The notes beneath the pieces were generated by a model, which had not been told where the DNA came from, did no database searches, and saw only the letters and a program-made list of their open reading frames with translations. The translations under genes and the position numbers were made by a program. This document shows, one piece after another, positions 1-10,925 of a stretch of 64,000 bases of DNA; the stretch's first letter is position 1, and every line of letters starts with the position of its first letter. The DNA comes from Cupriavidus plantarum. Its GTDB lineage: Bacteria; Pseudomonadota; Gammaproteobacteria; Burkholderiales; Burkholderiaceae. The DNA lies in contig NZ_CAJPUX010000003.1 of the NCBI RefSeq assembly GCF_905397285.1, positions 434,001-498,000 of the forward strand, read 5' to 3'.

Positions 1-453
1 ATCTTTGTGGTGTATTACGGCCTGCCCGGGGTGGGCATCGCACTGGAGCCCACGCCCGCGGGCGTGCTCACGCTGAGCCTCAATGTGGGCGCGTATCTGT
101 CGGAGAGCATGCGCGGCGCGATTCTGGGGATTTCGCGCGGCCAGTGGATGGCGGCCTACAGCCTTGGCCTGACGCCCGCGCAGACGCTGCGCTACGTGGT
201 CGGTCCGCAGGCCCTGCGGCTCGCCGTGCCGAGCCTGTCCAACAGCCTGATCAGCCTGATCAAGGACACGTCGCTCGTCTCGGTCATCACCGTCACGGAG
301 TTGCTGCGCACCGCGCAGGAGATCATCGCGGCCACGTATCAGCCGCTGCCGCTCTATCTGGCCGTGGCGGCCATCTACTGGGTATTGAGTACGGCGTTGT
401 CGTTCCTGCAGCGCGGCCTCGAGCGACGTCTGTCGCTGCCGGGCCGTCACTGA
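1..453 (+). CDS. Amino-acid ABC transporter permease (partial, 3' end)
   Basis: The gene enters from the left edge, so only the last 150 codons are present. The protein resembles the inner-membrane permease of polar amino-acid (His/Glu/Gln/Arg type) ABC importers. The cytoplasmic coupling loop is visible: a stretch rich in Gly, Ala and Leu beginning ESMRGAILGI and running through a GQWMAAYSLGL-like EAA motif, followed by hydrophobic segments. It ends in a basic tail. The neighbour to the right is convergent with only 23 bases between the stops, so it belongs to an operon lying to the left. The substrate cannot be read from this fragment. Confidence 0.9.
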   Translation: MFVVYYGLPGVGIALEPTPAGVLTLSLNVGAYLSESMRGAILGISRGQWMAAYSLGLTPAQTLRYVVGPQALRLAVPSLSNSLISLIKDTSLVSVITVTELLRTAQEIIAATYQPLPLYLAVAAIYWVLSTALSFLQRGLERRLSLPGRH

Positions 454-476
454 CAGGAACGGGAGGCGAGGGCGGG

Positions 477-3047
477 TCAGCCCTCGGTGATGCGCTTCTC
501 GATATGGCCCAGCGCTTCCTCGACCTGATCCACGAGAATCAGGCACAGGTCGCCGGGCTGCAGTGCCGCCAGACCCGTATCGATGGCCAGGAACTCGCCA
601 CGTATCTCGTCCACGCGTGACGTGCGTTGCGCGCCCTGGAGGCCCTCGCGCAGCAGCGCGAGCACCTCGCCGTCTTCGCGGCCACGCTGGCACTGGTCCT
701 GATACAGCACGACGTTGTCGAACACGCCGCCGAGGATCTGCGTCTGACGGCGGATGTCTTCGTCGCGGCGGTCGCCCGCGCCGCTGATCACGACCACGCG
801 GCGCCTGGCCGGGATCGATTCCACCGCGTTGCACAGCGCCTGGATCGCGTCGGGATTGTGGCCGTAATCGGCGATCAGCGTCGCGCCGTTGTAGTCGAAC
901 ACGTTGAAGCGTCCCGGCGCGGTGGCCGCGTCGTTGACGAACGTGGCAAGGCCGCGGCGGATGACCGCCCAGTCGATGCCCAGCGCCCACGCGGCCGCGA
1001 TGGAAGACATCGCGTTCTCCACCTGGAAGCCGATGCTGCCGTTGCGCGTCAGCGGAATGTCCGCCAGCGCGATGCGCACCTGCGTCTCGCCTTCGGACGC
1101 GACGATCTCCGCGCCATCGACGAACACCACGCGGCGGCCCTGCGCCCGGTGGAGCGCCATCGTCGGCAGGTTCGGATCATGCGCGAAGAACGTTACCGTG
1201 CCCGGGCAGGCGTCGGCCATGCGCGCGACCATCGGGTCGGCGGCATTGAGCACCGCCATGCCGTGGGGCGCGACGTTCTGCACGATCACGCTCTTCAGCA
1301 CGGCAAGATCTTCCACCGTGCTGATGTACGACAGGCCGAGGTGATCGCCTTCGCCGACGTTGGTCACCACCGCCACGTCGCAGCGGTCGAACGCCAGACC
1401 TTCGCGCAGCAGGCCGCCGCGCGCTGTTTCAAACACGGCCGCGTCGACATCGGGATGCAGCAGCACGTTACGCGCGCTGCGCGGGCCGCTGCAATCGCCG
1501 GTGTCGATGCGTTCGCCCTGGATATACACGCCGTCCGTGCCCGTCATGCCCATGCGCAGTCCGCTGGTCGCCAGCAGATGCGTGATCAGGCGGACCGTGG
1601 TGGTCTTGCCGTTCGTGCCCGATACCGCGACGACCGGAATGCGGCCATCGTCGCCGTCGGCGAACATCGTCGAGATGATGGCTTCGCCGACCGCGCGGCC
1701 CTTGCCATACGATGGCTGCAGGTGCATGCGCAGGCCCGGTGCCGCGTTAACTTCGACGATACCGCCGGCTTGTTCCTCGAACGGCTTGAGCATCGTCTCG
1801 CAGACCGCGTCGACGCCGCAGATGTCGAGGCCGACCATCTGCGCGGCCGCCACCGCGCGCGCGGCGATATCCGGATGGACGTCGTCGGTCACGTCGGTCG
1901 CGCTGCCGCCCGTGGACAGGTTCGCGTTGTTACGCAGCACCACGCGGGTGCCGTTGGCGGGCACCGACTCGGCGGTCAGTCCTTGCTTGGCCAGCACGGC
2001 CAGCGCGATATCGTCGAAGCGGATCTTGGTCAGCGACGTCGCATGGCCTTCACCACGGCGCGGATCGCTGTTCACGGTCTCCACGAGCTGGCGCACGGTG
2101 TGGACGCCATCGCCGATGACCTGCGGCGGATCGCGGCGCGCGGCGGCGACGAGGTGCTTGCCGACCACGAGCAGCCGGAAGTCATGGCCGGGAATGTAGC
2201 GCTCGACGATCACGTCGGACGAAATATCGGAGGCCACCTCGTAGGCGGTCATCACTTCCTCGCGCGTGCGGATGCGCACGGCCACGCCCTTGCCCTGGTT
2301 GCCGTCGCGCGGCTTGACCACGACGGGCGCGTCGATCTCCTGCGCGGCCGCCCACGCTTCCTCGGCGCTGCGCACCGAACGGCCGCGCGGCACGGGAACG
2401 CCGGCCGCATGCAGCAGGCTCTTGGTCAGTTCCTTGTCCTGGGCGATGGACTCGGCCACGGCGCTCGTCAGGTCGGTCTCGGCGGCCTGGATGCGGCGCT
2501 GCTTGCTGCCCCAGCCGAACTGGACCATCGAGCCCTGCGTCAGGCGGCGGTACGGAATGCCGCGTGCCACGGCCGCATAGACGATGGAGCCCGTGCTGGG
2601 GCCGAGGCGCACGTCCTCGTCGAGTTCGCGCAGGCGGTGCAGCGCGTCCTCGAGGTCGAACGGCGCATCGTCGCGCGCGGCAAGAATCAGTTGCTCGGCC
2701 AGCGAAAACGCGAGGCGGCCCACGTCCTCTTCGCTGTATTCCACGACCACCTGATAGGTGCCGGGCTCCACGGTCGGCGCGGTATTGCTGAACGTGACCG
2801 GGCAGCCCGCGGCGGCCTGCAGGCGCAGCGCGGCCACTTCCAGCGCGTGCGCGACCGAAGGCGAGCCGGTTTCGTCGTCGGGCCGCAGCGGACCGATGGC
2901 GGGGAAGCGCGCGCGCAGGCGGTCTTCGAAGCCGGGCAGTTCCGCCAGCAGGTGCGAGGCGTCGGAGCATGCCACGATCGCCTCGATCGCGGTATGCCGG
3001 CACCAGAGATTCGGGCCGCGCAGGGCCCGGATGCGAGAGACTTCCAT
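477..3047 (-). CDS. cphA': Cyanophycin synthetase, second copy (CphA')
   Basis: The predicted protein has 856 residues. Cyanophycin synthetase builds the Asp-Arg polymer cyanophycin: an ATP-grasp domain activates the Asp backbone and a Mur-ligase-like domain adds Arg. The ATP-grasp glycine loop is at about residues 246-254 (PRDGNQGKG) and the Mur-ligase P-loop at 476-482 (SGTNGKT). I start it at the ATG at 3047, which aligns with the N-terminus of the upstream copy (LRGPNLW against LRGPNMW); the open frame runs further upstream without resemblance. The gap to cphA is 34 bases, so they are probably cotranscribed. The glycine loop has Gln251 where the other copy has His266. Both ATP sites look intact, but activity of this copy is unproven. 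Confidence 0.93.
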   Translation of the reverse strand: MEVSRIRALRGPNLWCRHTAIEAIVACSDASHLLAELPGFEDRLRARFPAIGPLRPDDETGSPSVAHALEVAALRLQAAAGCPVTFSNTAPTVEPGTYQVVVEYSEEDVGRLAFSLAEQLILAARDDAPFDLEDALHRLRELDEDVRLGPSTGSIVYAAVARGIPYRRLTQGSMVQFGWGSKQRRIQAAETDLTSAVAESIAQDKELTKSLLHAAGVPVPRGRSVRSAEEAWAAAQEIDAPVVVKPRDGNQGKGVAVRIRTREEVMTAYEVASDISSDVIVERYIPGHDFRLLVVGKHLVAAARRDPPQVIGDGVHTVRQLVETVNSDPRRGEGHATSLTKIRFDDIALAVLAKQGLTAESVPANGTRVVLRNNANLSTGGSATDVTDDVHPDIAARAVAAAQMVGLDICGVDAVCETMLKPFEEQAGGIVEVNAAPGLRMHLQPSYGKGRAVGEAIISTMFADGDDGRIPVVAVSGTNGKTTTVRLITHLLATSGLRMGMTGTDGVYIQGERIDTGDCSGPRSARNVLLHPDVDAAVFETARGGLLREGLAFDRCDVAVVTNVGEGDHLGLSYISTVEDLAVLKSVIVQNVAPHGMAVLNAADPMVARMADACPGTVTFFAHDPNLPTMALHRAQGRRVVFVDGAEIVASEGETQVRIALADIPLTRNGSIGFQVENAMSSIAAAWALGIDWAVIRRGLATFVNDAATAPGRFNVFDYNGATLIADYGHNPDAIQALCNAVESIPARRRVVVISGAGDRRDEDIRRQTQILGGVFDNVVLYQDQCQRGREDGEVLALLREGLQGAQRTSRVDEIRGEFLAIDTGLAALQPGDLCLILVDQVEEALGHIEKRITEG

Positions 3048-3081
3048 AGAATCGCTTATCCGTTGTTCTATCCGGCGCCGC

Positions 3082-5724
<2,643 letters not shown>

Positions 5725-5797
5725 CGATTTAGCGATTTAGCTTTAGGCTGTTGGGCGGATGCCCACGAATGGAAAGCCTAACCTTTCAGTAACGTTA

Positions 5798-5814
5798 CAA
5801 CGAAACATTCGTTG
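5798..5814. promoter_or_regulatory. Inverted repeat, candidate operator
   Basis: CAACGA and TCGTTG flank a 5-base spacer, giving perfect 6-bp arms. The site lies between cphA and the ABC gene, 74 bases upstream of the cphA start. The binding protein is not known. Confidence 0.35.
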
Positions 5815-5835
5815 ACGCTTGTGACCCCGTGCGGC

Positions 5836-5852
5836 CTTGTGCAGTGCACAAG
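5836..5852. promoter_or_regulatory. 17-bp palindrome, candidate operator
   Basis: CTTGTGCA and TGCACAAG form perfect 8-bp arms around a single central G. The site lies about 24 bases upstream of a -10-like TATACT (5876-5881) that would serve the ABC gene, a position typical of a regulator site overlapping a -35 element. Confidence 0.45.
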
Positions 5853-6000
5853 CGCACCCGCCCGTTTGCGTTATGTATACTTGCGGGCAAAATTGCGGGC
5901 CGCCAGCGGCCGCCCGCGCCAATTTGTTTCAAGTTATGTCTGTCTTTGACGTATTTTGCGCGTCATTCGGACGCTATCTGCGCCACAACGCGCGTCAACA

Positions 6001-8331
6001 ATGACCCAGCTTTCCCCGTCAGTCCCTCCATCTTCCGGCATGCAAAGCGTGTGGGAGACCGAACTCGACGCGACCCCCGGCACGCTGGAACCCGGCGAGA
6101 CGATCCTGGCCGGACTGAGGCTGGATCTCGACGAGCGGCTGCATTTTACCCAAGGGTGGGTGATTGTCACGGATCGCCGCGTGATCGCGCGCGCCCCCGG
6201 TGAAACGGCCGTTTCGGCGTGGACCATCGCGCCCGGCCTGTCGCTCACCCACGTCGACCATGCCGGCGTCGGCACGCTTGAGCTCGTCAACGATGCGGGC
6301 CGGCTGGCACGGTGGCGCTACACGCTTGGTTACAATCCCGACGCGCTGCGGCTGGCCGACCAGTTCGACGCGCGCCGCGACCTGCTCGTCACGGGCCTTG
6401 CCCCCGCCGCAAGCGACGTCGACGTGTGCCCAAGCTGCAAGGCGCCGCTGCCGCCCGGCGAGGACGAATGCCCGCAATGCAGCCGCGATCTCGAGGCGCC
6501 GCCGTCCACATGGGCGCTATTGCGGCTCTGGCGCTTCGCGCGCCCGTATCGCTTCGAGTTGCTCACCGGCTTCCTGTTGACGCTGTTCGGCACGGCCGCC
6601 ACGCTGGTGCCGCCGTACCTGACCATGCCGCTGATGGACAAGGTGCTGATTCCCTACCAGAACGGCGTGCCCATCGACTACGGCCTCGTCTCGATGTACC
6701 TCGCGGGACTGCTTGGCGCGGCTCTTACCGCGTGGGGCCTCGGCTGGGCCCGCACGTATCTGCTGGCGCGCGTGTCCGAGCGCATCGGCGCGGACCTCCG
6801 CACCACCACGTACGAGCACCTGCTCAAGCTGTCGCTCGAGTATTTCGGCGGCAAGCGTACCGGCGACCTGATGGCGCGCATCGGCTCGGAAAGCGATCGC
6901 ATCTGCGTCTTCCTGTCGCTGCACCTGCTGGACTTCGCGACCGACGTGCTCATGATCGCGATGACCGCGATCATCCTCATCTCGATCAACCCCTGGCTGG
7001 CGCTGGTCACGCTCGTGCCGCTGCCGTTCATCGCGTGGATGATCCATCTGGTGCGCGACCGCCTGCGTCACGGCTTCGAGAAGATCGACCGTATCTGGTC
7101 CGAGATCACCAACGTGCTGGCCGACACGATTCCGGGCATCCGGGTGGTGAAGGCATTCGCGCAGGAGAAGCGCGAGGTCGAGCGTTTCCGCGAAGCCAAC
7201 AAGCACAACCTCGCCGTCAATGACCGCGTCAACGCGGTGTGGTCGCTGTTCACGCCGACCGTCACGCTGCTGACCGAAGTGGGCCTGCTCGTTGTGTGGA
7301 TCTTCGGCATCTGGCAGGTATCGCGCAACGCCATCACGGTGGGCGTGCTGGTCGCGTTCCTCACGTACATCAGCCGCTTCTATACGCGTCTCGATTCGAT
7401 GAGCCGCATCGTCTCCGTCACGCAGAAGGCCGCCGCCGGCGCCAAGCGGATCTTCGACATCCTCGACCACGTGTCGAGCGTGCCGGAACCGACGCGTCCG
7501 CAGCATCTGGAGAACGTGAAGGGGGCGATCGAGATGCGCGATCTCGGCTTCCGCTATGGCAACCGCGCGGTCATCCGCGGACTCGACCTCTCGATCGCGC
7601 CGGGCGAAATGATCGGCCTCGTGGGCCATAGCGGCTCGGGCAAGAGCACGCTGGTCAATCTGATCTGCCGGTTCTACGACGTGTCCGAAGGCGCGATTCG
7701 CGTCGACGGCATCGACATCCGTTCGCTGCCCGTGTCCGAATACCGCCGCCATATTGGCCTCGTGCTGCAGGAGCCGTTCCTGTTCTTCGGCACCATCGCC
7801 GACAACATCGCCTACGGCAAGCCCAACGCCACGCGCGAGGAAATCGTCGCGGCCGCGCGCGCCGCACATGCGCACGAGTTCATCCTGCGCCTGCCGCACG
7901 GCTACGATTCCCTGGTGGGCGAGCGCGGGCAGGCCTTGTCCGGTGGCGAGCGCCAGCGCATCTCGATCGCCCGCGCGCTGCTGATCGACCCGCGCATCCT
8001 GATCCTCGACGAGGCGACGTCTTCGGTGGACACGGCAACCGAGAAGGAAATCCAGAAGGCGCTCGACAACCTCGTAAAGGGCCGCACCACCATCGCGATC
8101 GCGCACCGCCTGTCGACGCTGCGCAAGGCCGATCGTCTCGTCGTGATGGATCGCGGTCAGATCGTGGAGGTGGGCAGCCACGACGAGCTGATGCCGAAGG
8201 AGGGCGCTTACTACAAGCTCTACCAGGCGCAGCTGCGCAATGTGGATGGCGAGGACGACGCGATCGGCGGCGGCAGCGAGGGCACGCTCGGCGAGCAGGC
8301 CGTGGCGCCCGAACCCGCGGGCGCCAAATAA
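6001..8331 (+). CDS. ABC exporter (fused permease-ATPase) of the cyanophycin locus
   Basis: The predicted protein has 776 residues. Residues 1-135 do not look like an ordinary exporter N-terminus: a segment containing [12 protein letters not shown] resembles bacterial PH-like domains. A four-cysteine cluster C143-x2-C146-x10-C157-x2-C160 suggests a zinc ribbon. An ABC transmembrane domain follows (about 175-480), then an ATPase with Walker [10 protein letters not shown] (542-550), signature LSGGERQR (646-653) and Walker B ending D670-E671. I chose the ATG at 6001 over an upstream in-frame ATG at 5956; no clear ribosome site decides it. A DUF1854 gene follows after 6 bases. Its divergent position next to cphA matches a family I know as associated with cyanophycin metabolism; the substrate is unknown. 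Confidence 0.85.
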   Translation: MTQLSPSVPPSSGMQSVWETELDATPGTLEPGETILAGLRLDLDERLHFTQGWVIVTDRRVIARAPGETAVSAWTIAPGLSLTHVDHAGVGTLELVNDAGRLARWRYTLGYNPDALRLADQFDARRDLLVTGLAPAASDVDVCPSCKAPLPPGEDECPQCSRDLEAPPSTWALLRLWRFARPYRFELLTGFLLTLFGTAATLVPPYLTMPLMDKVLIPYQNGVPIDYGLVSMYLAGLLGAALTAWGLGWARTYLLARVSERIGADLRTTTYEHLLKLSLEYFGGKRTGDLMARIGSESDRICVFLSLHLLDFATDVLMIAMTAIILISINPWLALVTLVPLPFIAWMIHLVRDRLRHGFEKIDRIWSEITNVLADTIPGIRVVKAFAQEKREVERFREANKHNLAVNDRVNAVWSLFTPTVTLLTEVGLLVVWIFGIWQVSRNAITVGVLVAFLTYISRFYTRLDSMSRIVSVTQKAAAGAKRIFDILDHVSSVPEPTRPQHLENVKGAIEMRDLGFRYGNRAVIRGLDLSIAPGEMIGLVGHSGSGKSTLVNLICRFYDVSEGAIRVDGIDIRSLPVSEYRRHIGLVLQEPFLFFGTIADNIAYGKPNATREEIVAAARAAHAHEFILRLPHGYDSLVGERGQALSGGERQRISIARALLIDPRILILDEATSSVDTATEKEIQKALDNLVKGRTTIAIAHRLSTLRKADRLVVMDRGQIVEVGSHDELMPKEGAYYKLYQAQLRNVDGEDDAIGGGSEGTLGEQAVAPEPAGAK

Positions 8332-8337
8332 ATCGCG

Positions 8338-8817
8338 ATGACGACTATGCAGAGCAACGACTTTACCCTCACGCGTAACCGCTTTGGCCGTCTGGTCATG
8401 ACCCTCGCCGACGGCACCACGCACGAAGGCGTGATCCCCGTGCGCGCATTCCCGATCGCCGCGCCGGACGACGGCGTCGGCATGGTCAGTACGGAAGGGC
8501 GTGAACTTGCATGGATTCCGCGGCTGGACGCGCTGGCCGCGAACGAGCGGGAACTGATCGAACGCGAACTCGCGAGCCGCGAGTTCATGCCCGAGATCCA
8601 GCGCATCGTCGGGGTTTCGACGTACGCCACCCCGAGTACGTGGACCGTGCGCACGGATCGGGGCGAGACCGCGCTGGTGCTGCGCGGGGAGGAAGATATC
8701 CGCCGGCTGTCGGGCAGCACGCTGCTGATCTCCGACAACCACGGCATCCACTACCTGATTCGGGACCTGTTCAAGCTGGACAAGGCCAGCCGCAAGATCC
8801 TCGATCGCTTCCTGTAA
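8338..8817 (+). CDS. DUF1854 family protein associated with the cyanophycin ABC transporter
   Basis: The predicted protein has 159 residues with no signal peptide or membrane segment. The C-terminal half (RTDRGETALVLRGEEDIRR, then ISDNHGIHYLIRDL, ending SRKILDRFL) matches my memory of DUF1854. The start is 6 bases after the ABC gene stop, so the two are almost certainly cotranscribed and translationally coupled. A second in-frame ATG three codons later is an alternative start. The function is unknown; the constant pairing suggests a cytoplasmic accessory subunit of the transporter. Confidence 0.8.
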   Translation: MTTMQSNDFTLTRNRFGRLVMTLADGTTHEGVIPVRAFPIAAPDDGVGMVSTEGRELAWIPRLDALAANERELIERELASREFMPEIQRIVGVSTYATPSTWTVRTDRGETALVLRGEEDIRRLSGSTLLISDNHGIHYLIRDLFKLDKASRKILDRFL

Positions 8818-8818
8818 G

Positions 8819-8832
8819 CGGGCTTCGGCCCG
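8819..8832. terminator. Small hairpin between convergent genes
   Basis: CGGGC-TTCG-GCCCG forms a short stable stem with a tetraloop between the convergent DUF1854 gene and the acidic protein gene. There is no T-run, so it is only a weak terminator candidate. Confidence 0.3.
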
Positions 8833-9294
8833 TCAGTGCAGCACGCGCGGCGACGGGCCGTCGCCATCGCCCTCGGCGGCCTCGTCTCCGTCGTCGCCAT
8901 CGTCCGCGCCGTCTTCCGTATCCTCGTCCCAGTCCTCGTGCAGGACAGGCGTGTCCGCCGCGAGGTCCCACACCATCGAGTGCACGCGCACCGTGAACCA
9001 TTCGCGGAACATCGCCAGCGTCAGTTCCTTGGGCCACAGCGCATCGGTGAACCACTCGCCGAGCATCAATTCGAAAAACGAGCGCCAGCGCGCCTCGACC
9101 CATTTGACCGTGGTCTCGACGTCGTCGGCAAACTCGGGGGGGACGAGGAACACGGTCTCGTCCTCGCGCACGGCTTCGAGCGTGAGCGTTTCAATCGGGT
9201 CGGGATCGACCGCCAGGATCCAGTCGAGGAACGGTTGCTCGGGGACGAGCATGACGGCGGCGCGATTGATGGAAAAACGAGGGTGGTCGTGCAT
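8833..9294 (-). CDS. Conserved hypothetical protein with acidic tail
   Basis: The predicted protein has 153 residues with no signal peptide or membrane segment. It opens with a compact Trp/Phe-rich domain (segments EQPFLDWILAVDP and FREWFTVRVHSMVWDL) and ends in a strongly acidic, low-complexity tail rich in Asp, Glu and Gly from about residue 120. I do not recognise a catalytic motif; similar proteins in this family of bacteria are, as I remember, annotated only as conserved hypothetical. An internal ATG at 9252 would give a protein starting MLVPEQPF. It is convergent with the DUF1854 gene. Confidence 0.75.
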   Translation of the reverse strand: MHDHPRFSINRAAVMLVPEQPFLDWILAVDPDPIETLTLEAVREDETVFLVPPEFADDVETTVKWVEARWRSFFELMLGEWFTDALWPKELTLAMFREWFTVRVHSMVWDLAADTPVLHEDWDEDTEDGADDGDDGDEAAEGDGDGPSPRVLH

Positions 9295-9621
9295 GATCTC
9301 AGGCCGCGGGCGAATTCAGGCGTCTATTGTAGCCGCGCGCCGGTAGGCCGGAAGCGCGGCGCGTTCTGTTGTGCAGAGCAAAAGTCCTCAATGCCTGTTG
9401 CGTGCGCAGAACGGTTCGCAATACGTGCCTTTTTGGTGGGATCGTGCCGCGCTTATAATGGCCCGGCGTTTTTTCCGGAGTGAGGGTCACTGTCCCGGGC
9501 GGTATGTCCGCATCGGGCCGGAGAAAGCGCTGGCTGGCGCGGAACGAGCCTGCGAACCATTCGCACACCGACGCCTCGCCAGGCCACCGGTATGACGTGA
9601 ATAACAAAAAGCGAGGTCAGT
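9295..9621. other. Intergenic region upstream of the CsgG-like gene
   Basis: This 327-base gap has no convincing gene. It holds the start-side flank of the leftward acidic protein and a clear -10 element TATAAT at 9454-9459 reading rightward, leaving a leader of about 155 bases before the lipoprotein gene. Confidence 0.5.
9454..9459 (+). promoter_or_regulatory. -10 element (TATAAT) for the CsgG-like gene
   Basis: A consensus TATAAT is followed by GGCC. The -35 is weak (TTTTGG at 9431-9436, spacer 17). It is the only good promoter element in the gap before the lipoprotein gene. Confidence 0.45.
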
Positions 9622-10437
9622 ATGAGTTTCAAATTGACGGGTGTCGCCCTGGCATCGGTATCGGCTCTCCTGCTGTCGGCATGCGCGGACATGCAGATGG
9701 GCGCGAAGGATGCCAAGACAGTTGCCACCGGTTCCGCCGCGGGCAGCACGACGCAGAACGCGAACACCGGACTCCAGCGCTGCGACGCACCGCTCGGCAC
9801 CGTTTCCATCATCGAGGACACTTCCGCTCCCTGGTACGGCATCCTCACCGGGCAATACAAGCTCGGCAGCACGGTGCCCGTGCTCAAGCTGCTGGTCCAG
9901 CAATCCAACTGCTTCGTCGTGGTTGATCGCGGCCGCGGTCTCGACGCCGCGATGTCGGAGCGCGCGCTCAACCAGACCGGTGAACTGCGCAAGACGTCGA
10001 AGATGCAGAAGGGGCAGATGGTGGCGGCCGACTACACCGTCAGTCCGACCATTACCTTCGCCGCCAACGACACCGGTGGCGGTGGCGCTTCGCTGCTCAA
10101 CTATGTGCCTCACGTGGGCGGCATCCTCGCCGGCGTCGCCGGCAGCATGAAGAGTTCGGAAGCGTCGACGCTGCTGACGCTCGTCGACAACCGCTCCAGC
10201 GTGCAGCTCGCTGCCGCCGAAGGTTCGGCGAAGAACATCGACTACGGTCTGCTCGCCGCGTTCGCCAGCGACAACTCGCGCGGCCGCGCGGGCGCGTACT
10301 CGAACACGCCGCAGGGCAAGGTCGTGGTGGCGGCCTTCACCGACTCGCTCAACAACCTCGTCGCGGCCGTCAAGCAGTACAAGGCCCAGAACGTGAAGGG
10401 CGGTCTCGGCGCCGGCGGTCAGCTGAAGGTGAACTGA
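9622..10437 (+). CDS. CsgG/HfaB-like outer-membrane lipoprotein
   Basis: The predicted protein has 271 residues. A lipoprotein signal peptide ends in LLLSAC, placing the lipidated Cys at residue 21. The mature part has the CsgG-like pattern of a short strand (GTVSIIED), a conserved PVLKLLVQQSNCFVVVDRGRGL segment and a later region with small-residue-rich turns. CsgG proteins form secretion pores for curli, but CsgG-like lipoproteins without curli genes are common and of unclear role. No curli subunit or other csg gene is next to it. RBS: AGCGAGG lies 8 bases before the ATG. Confidence 0.8.
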   Translation: MSFKLTGVALASVSALLLSACADMQMGAKDAKTVATGSAAGSTTQNANTGLQRCDAPLGTVSIIEDTSAPWYGILTGQYKLGSTVPVLKLLVQQSNCFVVVDRGRGLDAAMSERALNQTGELRKTSKMQKGQMVAADYTVSPTITFAANDTGGGGASLLNYVPHVGGILAGVAGSMKSSEASTLLTLVDNRSSVQLAAAEGSAKNIDYGLLAAFASDNSRGRAGAYSNTPQGKVVVAAFTDSLNNLVAAVKQYKAQNVKGGLGAGGQLKVN

Positions 10438-10506
10438 CGGTCCACGAAGCTCCACCGAGGGTCAACCGAGCGTCAGTTGGCCCTCTGGCAATCGAAGGTC
10501 CGGGAT

Positions 10507-10512
10507 TACAAT
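10507..10512 (+). promoter_or_regulatory. -10 element (TACAAT) overlapping the cytochrome c start
   Basis: TACAAT overlaps the first possible ATG (10511) of the cytochrome c gene. If it is a real -10, transcription would begin near 10519 and translation would start at the second ATG (10520) or further in. Confidence 0.4.
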
Positions 10513-10906
10513 GCACGGCATGCGTCGATCTCTCATGCCGTGCCTTGCCGCGTCTCTGCTGACCGCGGCAGTCCTACCCCTTCCCAGCCATGCCGCGGGC
10601 GAGCCTGCGGCGGGCGAACGCGTCTTCACGAGCAAGTGCGCGTCGTGCCATCGCGTGGGCCCGAACGCACGCGGCGGCTTCGGCCCGCAGTTGAACGGCA
10701 TCGTCGGCCGCCAGGCCGGCAGCGCGAGCGATTACCGCTACTCGGACGCCATGAAATCCGCCGGCTTCGCCTGGTCGGAGGAGCGCCTGCGCGCGTTCAT
10801 CAAGTCGCCGGGCAAGGTCGTGCCGGGCAACAAGATGCTCTTCTGGGGCATGCGCGACGACAAGGACATCGACGACCTGCTTGCGTACTTGCGCACGTTC
10901 CCTTGA
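10511..10906 (+). CDS. Periplasmic class I cytochrome c (c2-like)
   Basis: The predicted protein has 131 residues. A cleavable signal peptide ends around SHAAG (residues 27-30). The heme-binding motif is C43-A-S-C46-H47, and Met109 in GNKMLFWG is the likely second axial ligand, as in cytochrome c2 and c550 proteins. It should carry single electrons in the periplasm. The start may be three codons later (ATG at 10520), which leaves a better signal-peptide N-terminus (MRRSLMP) and fits the -10 element overlapping the first ATG. It is convergent with the dehydrogenase gene; its electron partner is not evident here. Confidence 0.9.
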   Translation: MHGMRRSLMPCLAASLLTAAVLPLPSHAAGEPAAGERVFTSKCASCHRVGPNARGGFGPQLNGIVGRQAGSASDYRYSDAMKSAGFAWSEERLRAFIKSPGKVVPGNKMLFWGMRDDKDIDDLLAYLRTFP

Positions 10907-10925
10907 GCGCAGGCATACGCCGGCC

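Larger units (their letters stand above)
5725..6000. other. Divergent intergenic region of the cyanophycin locus
   Basis: This 276-base region separates cphA (leftward) from the ABC transporter gene (rightward) and must hold promoters for both. It is less GC-rich than its flanks. It contains two separate inverted repeats, listed individually, and a -10-like TATACT at 5876-5881 reading rightward. No coding potential was recognised. Confidence 0.6.

Noticed and set aside
6517..8751. Open frame of 744 codons antisense to the ABC exporter
   Set aside because: Composition is Arg/His/Asp-rich without any motif; the exporter on the plus strand has complete Walker and signature motifs.
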